Of a stretch of DNA of 64,000 nucleotides, positions 44,914-53,394 are shown piece by piece. Source of the stretch: Rhodococcoides kroppenstedtii (lineage in GTDB: Bacteria; Actinomycetota; Actinomycetes; Mycobacteriales; Mycobacteriaceae); assembly GCF_900111805.1 (NCBI RefSeq), contig NZ_FOJN01000002.1, positions 310,001 through 374,000 of the forward strand, in the 5' to 3' direction. The position numbers and the translations under genes were made by a program. Numbering within the stretch: the first letter of the stretch is position 1; each line of letters starts with the position of its first letter. The notes beneath the pieces are model-generated. The model did no database searches. It saw only the letters and a list, made by a program, of their open reading frames with translations, and was not told where the DNA came from.

Positions 44914-46487
44914 CCGATTCCACCGCACCGCACCGCGTCGTCGTGGTCGGCAACGGTCTGGCCGGCGCACGGCTGCAGGACGAGGTTCTCCGCCGCGACC
45001 CGGCCGGCGAGCGCGTCCGCGTGGTCGTGTACGGCGACGAGCCGCACCCCGCGTACAACCGCATCCTGCTCTCCACCGTGGTCGCGGGTCGACTGCGCCC
45101 CGAGGACATCGGGCTGCGTCCCTCGTCGTGGGCCGACGACCACGCCGACCGGACGCACCTCGGGGTGAGCGTGACGGGTATCGATCGCGCGCGCCGGACG
45201 ATCACCCGATCCGACGGTCGCACCGACACCTACGACACGCTGGTCCTCGCCACCGGCTCGTCCGCGGCGCTGCCGCCGGTCCCGGGTCTGCGTGACGACG
45301 ACGGGCAGCCGGCGCCGGGCGTCGTCACCTTCCGCACGCTCGAGGACTGTGCCGTCATCGCCGCGTCGGCCGGGCCCGGATCCCGCGTCGTCGTCGTCGG
45401 TGCCGGCCTGCTGGGCGTCGAGGCCGCCCGCGGCGCCGCGCTGCGCGGCGCGCAGGTCACCGTCGTCCATCCCAAGACCCACCCCATGGAGAAGCAGCTC
45501 GACCGGGCCGGGGGAGCCGTCCTCGCCCGCGTCCTGCGGGAACTGGGCATGGACATCGCCCTGGGCGCCCGGGCCGCCGCCGTGCGACACGTCGACGGTG
45601 CGCTGCAGGTCGACCTGACCGACGGCACGTGCGTCGACGCCGATCTCGTCGTGGTCACCGCCGGCGCCCGCCCGAACACCGACCTCGCCGTCGCGTGCGG
45701 ACTCACCGTCGGGCGCGCCGTGGTGGTCGACGACCGGCTGCGCACCTCCGACCCCCACATCCGCGCGATCGGCGACTGCGCCGAGCATCGCGGCGAGGTG
45801 TACGGACTGGTGCAGCCGGCCTGGGAGATGGCAGCCGTCCTCGCCGACGACCTGTGCGGCGTCGACGGCTCCGCCTACGAGGGCAGCGCCGTGGTGACGC
45901 GCCTCAAGGCGCACGGCATCGACCTCGCCTCGATGGGCTGCGTCGAGACGCCCGACGACGACGAGACCGAAGTCCTCACCCTCAGCGACCCCACCCGTGG
46001 CCGTTACGCCAAGGTGCTCGTCCGCAAGGACCGCCTGATCGGCGCCGTCATGCTCGGCAACCCCGAGGTGGTGGGCACGCTCGGCCAGTACTTCGACGCC
46101 GGCACACCCGTCCCGAGCGACCGCATGACCCTGCTGCTGGGGCACCTGGCCGGCGGTCCTGCCGAGACGACCTCGCCGTCGACCATGCCCGACGCGGCCG
46201 TGGTCTGCCGCTGCAACACCGTCACCAAGAAGCACCTGGTGGCGGCCTGGCGACGCGGGTGTCACACCACCGCCGCGATGGCGCAGGCGACCCGCGCCAC
46301 CACCGGCTGCGGCAGCTGCGTCTCGGCCGTCGACGGACTCTGCGAGTGGCTGCACCGTGCCGATCCACCCACCGCCGATCCACCCACCGCCGATCCACCC
46401 ACCGCAGACCCACCCACCGCCGATCCACCCGCCCCCGCTTCGTCGCCCGATCCCCGCCCCACCAGTCTCGTGAGGAGCTCGACATGA
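44910..46487 (+). CDS. nasB: NasB-type FAD/NAD(P) electron-transfer subunit with BFD 2Fe-2S domain
   Basis: A 525-residue flavoprotein: FAD motif VVVVGNGLAG (residues 9-18), NAD motif VVVVGAGLLGVEAARGAALR (160-179), and a C-terminal BFD-like 2Fe-2S domain with C433, C435, C467 and C470. B. subtilis NasB has this layout and feeds electrons from NADH to NasC; that role is inferred here. From residue 486 the tail has four or five copies of DPPTA encoded by a 15-bp tandem repeat. It overlaps nasC and nirB by four bases each. Confidence 0.88.
   Translation: MTDSTAPHRVVVVGNGLAGARLQDEVLRRDPAGERVRVVVYGDEPHPAYNRILLSTVVAGRLRPEDIGLRPSSWADDHADRTHLGVSVTGIDRARRTITRSDGRTDTYDTLVLATGSSAALPPVPGLRDDDGQPAPGVVTFRTLEDCAVIAASAGPGSRVVVVGAGLLGVEAARGAALRGAQVTVVHPKTHPMEKQLDRAGGAVLARVLRELGMDIALGARAAAVRHVDGALQVDLTDGTCVDADLVVVTAGARPNTDLAVACGLTVGRAVVVDDRLRTSDPHIRAIGDCAEHRGEVYGLVQPAWEMAAVLADDLCGVDGSAYEGSAVVTRLKAHGIDLASMGCVETPDDDETEVLTLSDPTRGRYAKVLVRKDRLIGAVMLGNPEVVGTLGQYFDAGTPVPSDRMTLLLGHLAGGPAETTSPSTMPDAAVVCRCNTVTKKHLVAAWRRGCHTTAAMAQATRATTGCGSCVSAVDGLCEWLHRADPPTADPPTADPPTADPPTADPPAPASSPDPRPTSLVRSST
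46362..46436 (+). repeat. 15-bp tandem repeat in the 3' end of nasB
   Basis: Units of GATCCACCCACCGCC begin at 46362, 46377, 46392, 46407 and 46422, the last two slightly changed. Each codes five residues (DPPTA) in frame, forming a proline-rich linker-like tail. Confidence 0.9.
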
Positions 46488-48979
46488 CCCGCACCGCAGT
46501 CGTCGTAGGACACGGCATGGTCGGCCACCGATTCGTGGAAGCGCTGCGTGCCCGCGACACCGACGGCGACTGGACCGTGACCGTGCTGTGCGAGGAGCCG
46601 ATCCCGGCGTACGACCGGGTGGGCCTGTCGTCCTACGTGGGCACCTGGGACCACCGCGAGCTTGCGCTCGCCGGGAACGAGTACGCCGCAGACGACGCCG
46701 TCACGCTGCGCACCGGGGTACGGGCCGTGTCGGTCGATCGCGACCGACGCGTCGTCGTCACCTCGGATGGGGACTCCGTCGCGTACGACGCGCTGATCCT
46801 GGCCACCGGCTCGTACCCGTTCGTGCCGCCGGTGCCCGGCCACGACCTCGATCGCTGCTTCGTCTACCGCACCGTCGACGATCTCGACCGGATTCGCGCC
46901 TGCGCCGACGCGGCGGGCGAGGGTGCGGTGGGCGTGGTGGTCGGCGGCGGTCTGCTCGGACTCGAAGCGGCGAATGCGTTGCGGCAGTTGGGCATGACGC
47001 CGCACGTCGTGGAGTTCGCACCGCGACTGATGCCGCTGCAGGTCGACGAGGGCGGCGGTGCGCTGCTGAAGCGGCTGGTCTCCGAACTGGGTGTCGTCGT
47101 CCACACCGGCGTCGGCACGTCGGCAGTCGCGGACAACGGCCACGGTATCGACGTCACCCTGGCGGACGGGACCGTGATCGACGCGTCGCTGCTCGTCTTC
47201 TCGGCCGGCGTGCGCCCCGCCGATGCCCTGGCTCGTGAGGCCGGGCTTCCCCTCGGCGAGCGCGGCGGCGTCCTCACGGACACGACCTGCCGTACCGAGG
47301 ATCCGCACGTCTGGGCCATCGGCGAATGCGCCGCCGTCGACGGACGCTGCTACGGGCTGGTGGCGCCGGGATACTCCACCGCTGAGGTCGTGGCCGACCG
47401 ATTGGTCGGCGGCGCAGCGGAATTCCCCGGTGCGGACCTGTCCACCAAGCTCAAGCTGATGGGTGTCGACGTCGCCAGCTTCGGCGACGCACTCGGCGTC
47501 ACCGACGGCGCGCTCGAGGTGGTGCTCAACGACGCCGCGAAGCGGACCTACGCCAAGCTGGTCCTGTCCGACGACGCCTCGACCCTGCTCGGCGGCATCC
47601 TGGTCGGCGACGCGTCCGCGTACGCGACGCTGCGGCCGATGGTGGGCCGCCCGCTGCCCGGCGATCCGGCGTCGTTGATCTCGCCGGCCGGCGAGAAGAT
47701 GGGGATCTCGGCGTTGCCCGACGACGCGGAGGTCTGCTCCTGCAACGGCGTCACCAAGGGCGCGATCTGCTCGGCGATCGCGGACGGTGCGTGCGACCTG
47801 GCCGCGCTCAAGGGATGCACCACCGCCGGCACCACGTGCGGGGGCTGCCTGCCCTCGCTCAAGCAGCTGCTGGCCGCGGCGGGTGTCGAGATGTCGAAGG
47901 CGTTGTGCGAGCACTTCTCCCAGTCCCGACGCGAGCTGTTCGAGATCGTGTCGGCCACCGGGATCCGGACGTTCTCCGGCCTGGTCGCGGCGCACGGTCG
48001 CGGCGCCGGGTGCGACATCTGCAAGCCCGTCGTGGCGTCGATCCTGGCGTCGACGTCGTCGGAGCACATCCTGGGCGGCGAGCAGGCCGCGCTGCAGGAC
48101 ACAAACGACCACTTTCTCGCGAACATCCAGAAGAACGGCACGTACTCCGTGGTGCCCCGGATGCCGGGCGGGGAGTGCACGCCGGAACAGCTCATCGTGA
48201 TCGGCGAGGTGGCTCGCGATTTCGGTCTGTACACCAAGGTCACCGGCGGCCAGCGCATCGACATGTTCGGAGCCCGGGTGGAGCAGCTGCCCGCGATCTG
48301 GAAGCGGCTGGTCGACGCCGGTATGGAGAGCGGTCAGGCCTACGGCAAGTCCCTGCGCACCGTGAAGAGCTGCGTCGGCTCGACCTGGTGCCGGTACGGC
48401 GTGCAGGACTCGGTGGGCATGGCCGTCGATCTCGAACACCGCTATCGGGGTCTGCGGGCACCGCACAAGATCAAGTTCGGCGTCTCGGGCTGCGCGCGCG
48501 AGTGCGCGGAGGCTCGCAGCAAGGACGTCGGCATCATCGCCACCGAGAGCGGCTGGAACCTCTACGTCGGCGGCAACGGCGGACAGTCGCCGAAGCACGC
48601 GGTCCTGCTCGCCTCCGGTCTCGACGACGAGACGCTGGTGCGCTACATCGATCGCTACCTGATGTTCTACGTCCGCACCGCGGACCGGCTGCAGCGGACG
48701 GCACCGTGGATCGAGAGCCTCGAGGGCGGGCTCGATCACCTTCGGAGCGTGGTCTGCGACGACTCCCTGGGCATCGCGGCCGACCTCGAGGCGGCGATGG
48801 CCGCGCACGTCGAGGGCTATCGCGACGAGTGGAAGGGCGTTCTCGAGGACGAGGAGAAGCTGGCGCGGTTCGTCTCGTTCGTCAACGCCCCCGCCGAGCC
48901 GGACCCCACCGTCGCCTTCGACGAGTCCGGGGCCCGCAAGGTTCCGGTGCTGCTGGGGATGCCGAGCACCACCCGCTAG
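46484..48979 (+). CDS. nirB: Nitrite reductase (NADH) large subunit NirB
   Basis: An 831-residue cytosolic enzyme taking nitrite to ammonium. The N-terminal FAD/NAD part (VVVGHGMVGHRFVEALR; VVVGGGLLGLEAANALRQLG) is followed by a BFD 2Fe-2S domain (VCSCNGVTKGAICSAI) and the siroheme/4Fe-4S domain with C630, C636, C670 and C674. ATG 46484 follows GAGGAG and overlaps the nasB stop. Siroheme for it is helped by the downstream cbiX-type chelatase. NirD follows after 101 bases. Confidence 0.95.
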   Translation: MTRTAVVVGHGMVGHRFVEALRARDTDGDWTVTVLCEEPIPAYDRVGLSSYVGTWDHRELALAGNEYAADDAVTLRTGVRAVSVDRDRRVVVTSDGDSVAYDALILATGSYPFVPPVPGHDLDRCFVYRTVDDLDRIRACADAAGEGAVGVVVGGGLLGLEAANALRQLGMTPHVVEFAPRLMPLQVDEGGGALLKRLVSELGVVVHTGVGTSAVADNGHGIDVTLADGTVIDASLLVFSAGVRPADALAREAGLPLGERGGVLTDTTCRTEDPHVWAIGECAAVDGRCYGLVAPGYSTAEVVADRLVGGAAEFPGADLSTKLKLMGVDVASFGDALGVTDGALEVVLNDAAKRTYAKLVLSDDASTLLGGILVGDASAYATLRPMVGRPLPGDPASLISPAGEKMGISALPDDAEVCSCNGVTKGAICSAIADGACDLAALKGCTTAGTTCGGCLPSLKQLLAAAGVEMSKALCEHFSQSRRELFEIVSATGIRTFSGLVAAHGRGAGCDICKPVVASILASTSSEHILGGEQAALQDTNDHFLANIQKNGTYSVVPRMPGGECTPEQLIVIGEVARDFGLYTKVTGGQRIDMFGARVEQLPAIWKRLVDAGMESGQAYGKSLRTVKSCVGSTWCRYGVQDSVGMAVDLEHRYRGLRAPHKIKFGVSGCARECAEARSKDVGIIATESGWNLYVGGNGGQSPKHAVLLASGLDDETLVRYIDRYLMFYVRTADRLQRTAPWIESLEGGLDHLRSVVCDDSLGIAADLEAAMAAHVEGYRDEWKGVLEDEEKLARFVSFVNAPAEPDPTVAFDESGARKVPVLLGMPSTTR

Positions 48980-49080
48980 GGCCGACCGTCAGGACCACAC
49001 ACACGGGCAACGGCGCCGTAACCGACGAGAAACACCTGCCCCGTAGAACTGGCTGCGGGTCACCACTCCAGGAGGTATCC

Positions 49081-49482
49081 ATGACCGTCATCGATTCCCG
49101 TCCCGTTGCTTCGCACTCGACCGACCGGTGGGTTCCCGCCGCGCGCCTGGACTTTCTCGTTCCCGGCCGCGGCGCCGCCGTCCTGCTGCCGAACGGACGG
49201 CAGGTGGCCGTCTTCCGGTTGACCGACGACAGCGTGTACGCCGTCGACAACATCGACCCCTTCGGGTGCGCCGCCGTGATGTCCCGCGGCCTGGTGGGGG
49301 ACCGGGCCGGCGAGCCGACCGTCGCCTCGCCTCTGTTGAAGCAGGTATTCTCGCTGGTGGACGGCCGTTGCCTCGACGAGCCCACCGTCATTCTGGACAC
49401 CTACGAGGTCCGGGTGCGCGACGGTCTGATCGCCGTCGCGGACCGGCCCCGCACGAGCGGAACGGAGTACTCCACGCCGTGA
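49081..49482 (+). CDS. nirD: Nitrite reductase small subunit NirD
   Basis: A 133-residue Rieske-fold protein. The cysteine/histidine pairs of true Rieske proteins are missing (NIDPFGCAAVMSRGLVGD in their place), as in other NirD proteins, so it probably has a structural or regulatory role in NirBD. ATG 49081 follows GGAGGT, the strongest ribosome-binding site in this operon. The 101-base gap before it could hold a separate promoter. GTGA overlap with the next gene. Confidence 0.92.
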   Translation: MTVIDSRPVASHSTDRWVPAARLDFLVPGRGAAVLLPNGRQVAVFRLTDDSVYAVDNIDPFGCAAVMSRGLVGDRAGEPTVASPLLKQVFSLVDGRCLDEPTVILDTYEVRVRDGLIAVADRPRTSGTEYSTP

Positions 49483-50687
49483 CTCGATCGTCCGACCCCT
49501 CCTCTCCGGTGGGAGTGGCCGACCCCGACCGCCCGCTGACCGGGTTCCGGATCGGAATCACGGCAGCGCGCCGGGCCGACGAGCTGGCGACGCTGCTCAC
49601 GCGGCGGGGCGCGGAGGTGCTGCATGCGCCGGCCATCCGCCTCGTGCCGCTGGCCGACGACGTCGAACTCGAGGCTCGGACCCGCGAGATCGTCGCCGCG
49701 CCGCCGGATCTGACGGTCGCCACCACGGGAATCGGGTTCCGCGGCTGGGTCGAGGCGGCGGAGGGATGGGGCATGGCGGACGAGCTGCTCGGCGCGCTCT
49801 CGGCCGGGCGGGTCATCGCCCGCGGCCCCAAGGCCACCGGGGCGTTGCGCGCCGCCGGCCTGCGCGAGGAGTGGTCCCCGGAATCGGAATCCTCCGCGGA
49901 GGTGCTCTCGCACCTGCTCGCCGACGGGGTCCGCGGACTGCGCGTCGCGGTGCAGCTGCACGGAGCCACCACCGAGTGGGAACCGCTGCCGGACTTCTGC
50001 GACGGGCTACGCGACGCCGGCGCCACCGTCGTCCCGGTGCCCGTGTACCGGTGGGTGCCGCCGGACGACCCGGCACCGATGGACCGGCTGATCGAGGCGG
50101 CGGTCTGCCGCGAGCTCGACGCCGTCACCTTCACCAGCGCCCCCGCGGTCGCGTCGATGATGATGCGGGCGGCGGAGACAGGCCTGGTCGCTCCGCTCCA
50201 ACACGCGTTCCGGACCCGAGTGGTACCGGTCTGCGTGGGACCGGTCACGGCCGGACCGTTCGACGCGATGGGCATTCCGACCACGGCTCCCGCGCGTGCC
50301 CGCGTCGGTGCGCTGGTGCGGCACGTGGCGGACGAGCTGCCGGCCCGCGTTCCCACCGTGCACTGCGGCGGCCACGCCCTGCGCATGCTCGCGACCACGG
50401 TGCTCGTCGACGGGGAGCCGCGTGCGGTGCCCCGCGCCGGGTTGGCCGTCCTCGACGCGCTGGCCCGTCGCCCCGGCGCCGTCGTGTCGCGCGAGGACCT
50501 GCTCGCGGCACTGCCCGGCGGTGGGGACGACACCCATGCGGTCGAGACCGCTGTCGCCCGGCTGCGGTCGGCCCTCGACGCCCCGGGCGCCATCGCGACC
50601 GTCGTGAAGCGGGGGTACCGCCTGGACCTGGACCCGTCGCCCGACGACGGTGTCCCCACCGTCGACCACGAGGAGCGCGTGCCGTGA
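49479..50687 (+). CDS. nnaR: NnaR-type regulator: HemD-like domain fused to winged-helix DNA-binding domain
   Basis: A 402-residue protein. The first about 270 residues look like uroporphyrinogen-III synthase (GFRIGITAARRADELATLL; VTFTSAPAVASMMMRA), and the C-terminal about 90 residues are an OmpR-type winged helix (RAGLAVLDALARRPGAVVSR; VETAVARLRSAL; VVKRGYRL). This layout matches NnaR, which works with GlnR to activate nitrate and nitrite genes in Streptomyces and M. smegmatis, and Rv0260c in M. tuberculosis. The HemD part may sense a tetrapyrrole rather than make one. It overlaps nirD and cbiX, so it likely regulates its own operon. Confidence 0.88.
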   Translation: MTRSSDPSSPVGVADPDRPLTGFRIGITAARRADELATLLTRRGAEVLHAPAIRLVPLADDVELEARTREIVAAPPDLTVATTGIGFRGWVEAAEGWGMADELLGALSAGRVIARGPKATGALRAAGLREEWSPESESSAEVLSHLLADGVRGLRVAVQLHGATTEWEPLPDFCDGLRDAGATVVPVPVYRWVPPDDPAPMDRLIEAAVCRELDAVTFTSAPAVASMMMRAAETGLVAPLQHAFRTRVVPVCVGPVTAGPFDAMGIPTTAPARARVGALVRHVADELPARVPTVHCGGHALRMLATTVLVDGEPRAVPRAGLAVLDALARRPGAVVSREDLLAALPGGGDDTHAVETAVARLRSALDAPGAIATVVKRGYRLDLDPSPDDGVPTVDHEERVP

Positions 50688-51442
50688 CCGATCCTGTTCT
50701 GCTGCTCGTCGCCCACGGCACGCGCAACCCCGCCGGCGTCGAGACGATCGCCCGGCTGGCCGATGCCGTCTCGGTCGTCCTGTCCGATTCCGATTCCCGG
50801 CCCGGCCCGTCGGTGCGGGTGGCGTTCGTGGACGTTCTCGGACCCTCGCCCGCGGACGTCCTGCGGGACCTCCCGGCCGACGCGCCGGTGATCGCCGTCC
50901 CCGCGTTCCTCGCGTCCGGATATCACGTGCACGCGGATCTGCCGCGCGAGATCACCGAGAGCGGTCATCGGCACGTGCACGTCACGCCGGCCATCGGCCC
51001 CGACCCCGCGCTCGCACGGGTGCTGGGCGAGCGACTCCGGGAGACGGGTCTGCGGCCCGGGGATCGGGTGGTGCTGGCCGCGGCCGGCTCGTCGGACGTG
51101 CGAGCGCTGGCCGACGTCCGGACCGCCGCGGATCAGCTCGAGACCGTGGTCGGTCGTCCGGTCGAGGTGGCCTACGTCGCCACCGGGGAGCCCCGCGTCG
51201 CCGACGTCGTGGCGACGGCACATGCCGAGGGCGATCGTGTCGTCATCGCGTCGTACCTGTTGGCGCCGGGGCTGTTCCACACCCGGCTCGGTGCGACGGG
51301 AGCAGCCGGAGTGACCGAACCGCTGGGCGTGCACCCGGGTGTGACCGAGCTGGTGGTGGCCCGCTATCGAGCCGGGGTCGACCTCATCTCGGCGGCAGCG
51401 GCACGATCTCGACCGCATCGGTCGGCTCCCGGCCGGGACTGA
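50684..51442 (+). CDS. Sirohydrochlorin chelatase, CbiX/SirB type
   Basis: A 252-residue chelatase with two related halves. The first carries LLLVAHGTRNPAGVE (metal-binding H) and the second-site histidines ASGYHVHADLP; the second half repeats the fold (VVLAAAGSSD, PGLFHTRLG). It probably inserts iron into sirohydrochlorin for the siroheme of NirB. M. tuberculosis Rv0259c has the same neighbour relation to a HemD-wHTH gene. It is the last gene of the operon. Its 3' end overlaps the convergent MobA-MoeA gene by 59 bases. Confidence 0.88.
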   Translation: MTDPVLLLVAHGTRNPAGVETIARLADAVSVVLSDSDSRPGPSVRVAFVDVLGPSPADVLRDLPADAPVIAVPAFLASGYHVHADLPREITESGHRHVHVTPAIGPDPALARVLGERLRETGLRPGDRVVLAAAGSSDVRALADVRTAADQLETVVGRPVEVAYVATGEPRVADVVATAHAEGDRVVIASYLLAPGLFHTRLGATGAAGVTEPLGVHPGVTELVVARYRAGVDLISAAAARSRPHRSAPGRD

Positions 51443-53174
51443 CCGCCGCCAGCGCGTCGCAGTCCACCAGCGCGGCCAGGTGGGCCGTGCGAACGGAGTC
51501 CGCGACGCGCCACCGTCCGTCCTCCGTCGTCGTCGCGGGCAGGAGGCGCGTGACGGGGGACGACGAGATCGGTTGTGCCGGAAGGCCGTACTGGCGTCGC
51601 GGCGCGCGTCCGCCCGTGAGGGCTCGCGCGACGTCCGGCAGGATCGCGCAGGCGGTAGCGACCGCCGCGAACGGGTTGCCGGGGAGTCCGATCACGAGGC
51701 GACCGGACGGTGTCACCGACACCGACGTCGAGCCGCCCGGGCGGCACGCCAGTCCGCGCACGATCGGACGGGCACCGGCGCGGGCCAGTGCACCGGCCAG
51801 CGGGTCTGCCGCGCCGAACCCGGTGGCGCCCACGATCACCACCACGTCCGCGTCGCCGTCGGCGAGCGCCGCGTCGAAGTCGTCGTCGGTGTCGCGGCAG
51901 CGGCGGGTCGACGCCGGGTTCAGGCCGCACCACCGAAGGTACTGCGGCAGAACGGGACCGACGGTGTCGCGAATCGCCCCCGGCGGCGGGTCCACGAGGT
52001 CCGACAGTTCGTCACCGGAGAGCACCACGTCCACGCGCGGCGCAGCGCGGAGCAACACCGACTCCACGCCCGCGGACAGCGCCGTCGACACCAGGGCGGG
52101 AGTGATCGGGTGACCGGCCGGGGCGAGTACCGCCCCGACGGCCCAGTCCTCGCCGACCCGTCGGGCGTCGTCGCGCGTCGGGGCGTCGGGCCGTCGGCGG
52201 AGGTCGGCACCCGAGCGCACGGTGAACTCGTCGCGAATCACGGTGGTCCCGACGGGAACCGGTGCACCGGTGGCGATGCGGACCGCCCGTCCGTCGGCGA
52301 CGGCGGTCGTCCCGCCGGCTCCGGCGGTGACGACGACGCGGTCGTCGACCACCCACGGTCCCGGTCCGGCCACCGCCCACCCGTCCATCGCAGAGGTGTC
52401 GAAGTGCGGGAACGGGCGCACGGCCACCATCGGGTCCGCCAGGCACCCACCCGAATGATCGGACGGTCGGCCAGGTCGACTCGGCAGGGGAGCGAGGCGG
52501 GCGCGGATCGCCCGACGCGCGCGGTCGAGATCAGGGAGCCGCTCGGCCCGGGTGCGCGCCGCCGCGAGGTCCTCGGGCGTGTCGACGTCCTCGACGTCGT
52601 CGAGGGCGAGCGTCGCCGTGGCCTGTGGCAGCGCCGCACGCACCGAGGGCCCGCGTTCCATGGTGTCGTCGACGCCGTCCAGCGCGGCGGCGACACCGCG
52701 CTGCAACGCGCCGCGGCGCCAGGCGCCGACCAGGTACTGGACGCGGCCCGCGCCGTCGGTGGCGAACACGGCGTCCGCCTCCCGGGAGCGAAGGGCGCCG
52801 ACCAGGCTGCGCAGCGCGTTCTCGTGAACGAACGGCAGATCGGCGGACACCGTGAGAACCACGTCGTCGTCGGACGGAGTCACGTACTCCTCGCCCCGCT
52901 CGATCGCCGCGAGTCCGGCGCGCAGTGCGCGGACGGGACCACCGAAATGCGGTGTCTCGCGGGTGAATCGGAGATCGGTCGCGGCGGGGGCATCGAGGTC
53001 GGGAGGGCGCGGACCGACGACCACGACCCGATCGCAGAACGCCGTGGCCGCCAGAGCGTGGCCGAGGAGTGTGCGTCCGTCGACCGTCGCGAGGACCTTG
53101 TCGGTGCCCGGCATCCGAGAGCCGCGACCTCCGGCGAGAACGATCGCGTCGACGCCAGGAGAGCGTTCCGGCAT
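51384..53174 (-). CDS. MobA-MoeA fusion: molybdenum-cofactor nucleotidyltransferase plus molybdenum insertion domain
   Basis: A 596-residue protein. Residues about 8-200 form a MobA-type nucleotidyltransferase (VLAGGRGSRMPGTDKVL, VSADLPFVHENAL, FATDGAGRVQYLVGAWRRG), with one extra residue in the usual RMGxDK box. Residues about 240-596 are MoeA-type (FDTSAMDGWAVAG, VGATGFGAADPLAG, LVIGLPGNPFAAV). MoeA puts molybdate on molybdopterin and MobA turns Mo-MPT into the bis-MGD form that NasC needs, so one chain may do both last steps. The two parts are usually separate genes. ATG 53174 (or GTG 53177). Confidence 0.88.
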   Translation of the reverse strand: MPERSPGVDAIVLAGGRGSRMPGTDKVLATVDGRTLLGHALAATAFCDRVVVVGPRPPDLDAPAATDLRFTRETPHFGGPVRALRAGLAAIERGEEYVTPSDDDVVLTVSADLPFVHENALRSLVGALRSREADAVFATDGAGRVQYLVGAWRRGALQRGVAAALDGVDDTMERGPSVRAALPQATATLALDDVEDVDTPEDLAAARTRAERLPDLDRARRAIRARLAPLPSRPGRPSDHSGGCLADPMVAVRPFPHFDTSAMDGWAVAGPGPWVVDDRVVVTAGAGGTTAVADGRAVRIATGAPVPVGTTVIRDEFTVRSGADLRRRPDAPTRDDARRVGEDWAVGAVLAPAGHPITPALVSTALSAGVESVLLRAAPRVDVVLSGDELSDLVDPPPGAIRDTVGPVLPQYLRWCGLNPASTRRCRDTDDDFDAALADGDADVVVIVGATGFGAADPLAGALARAGARPIVRGLACRPGGSTSVSVTPSGRLVIGLPGNPFAAVATACAILPDVARALTGGRAPRRQYGLPAQPISSSPVTRLLPATTTEDGRWRVADSVRTAHLAALVDCDALAAVSPGREPTDAVEIVPLPPR

Positions 53175-53183
53175 CACCCGAGC

Positions 53184-53333
53184 CTAGTGCAGGCGTCGTC
53201 CGTCGACCGCGTCGCCGCCGACGACGTGGCTACGCGGCGGGCCGGCCGGGGCGCATCGGCCACCGGAGCGCACCGTCGCTGCCGTGGCGAGAAGGGCCAG
53301 TACGAGGAGGAAGAGCAGTCCACCGAACATCAT
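53184..53333 (-). CDS. Possible 49-residue single-helix membrane protein
   Basis: A short frame 9 bases upstream of the MobA-MoeA gene and in the same direction. It begins MMFGGLLFLLVLALLATAAT, one clear membrane helix, and goes on with a polar, Arg/Gly/Pro-rich tail. There is no good ribosome-binding site, but the start codon lies in the promoter region shared with the divergent MocR-type regulator, so a leaderless start is possible. No family is recognised. It may be real because of the clean helix and placement. Confidence 0.4.
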   Translation of the reverse strand: MMFGGLLFLLVLALLATAATVRSGGRCAPAGPPRSHVVGGDAVDGRRLH

Positions 53334-53341
53334 GGAATCGA

Positions 53342-53393
53342 GTGTGGACCGGTCGAGGGTGTCCGCGAGCGGTCCACTGTGCGAGAGTGGACT
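53342..53393 (+). promoter_or_regulatory. Three AGTGGAC-type sites before the MocR-type gene
   Basis: GTGTGGACC (53342-53350), GGTCCACT (53371-53378, reverse) and AGTGGACT (53386-53393, touching the start codon at 53395) share the core GTGGAC. The first two form an inverted pair. PdxR/MocR regulators of actinobacteria are reported to use AGTGGWCT-like operators, so autoregulation is likely. Confidence 0.6.
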
Positions 53394-53394
53394 C

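Noticed and set aside
47791-49482. A 563-residue fusion ending in NirD
   Set aside because: The first part is a shadow of nirB; NirD starts at ATG 49081 with GGAGGT before it.
49081-49482. NirD as a true Rieske iron-sulfur protein
   Set aside because: The Cys-x-His and Cys-x2-His pairs needed for the cluster are missing, as in other NirD proteins.
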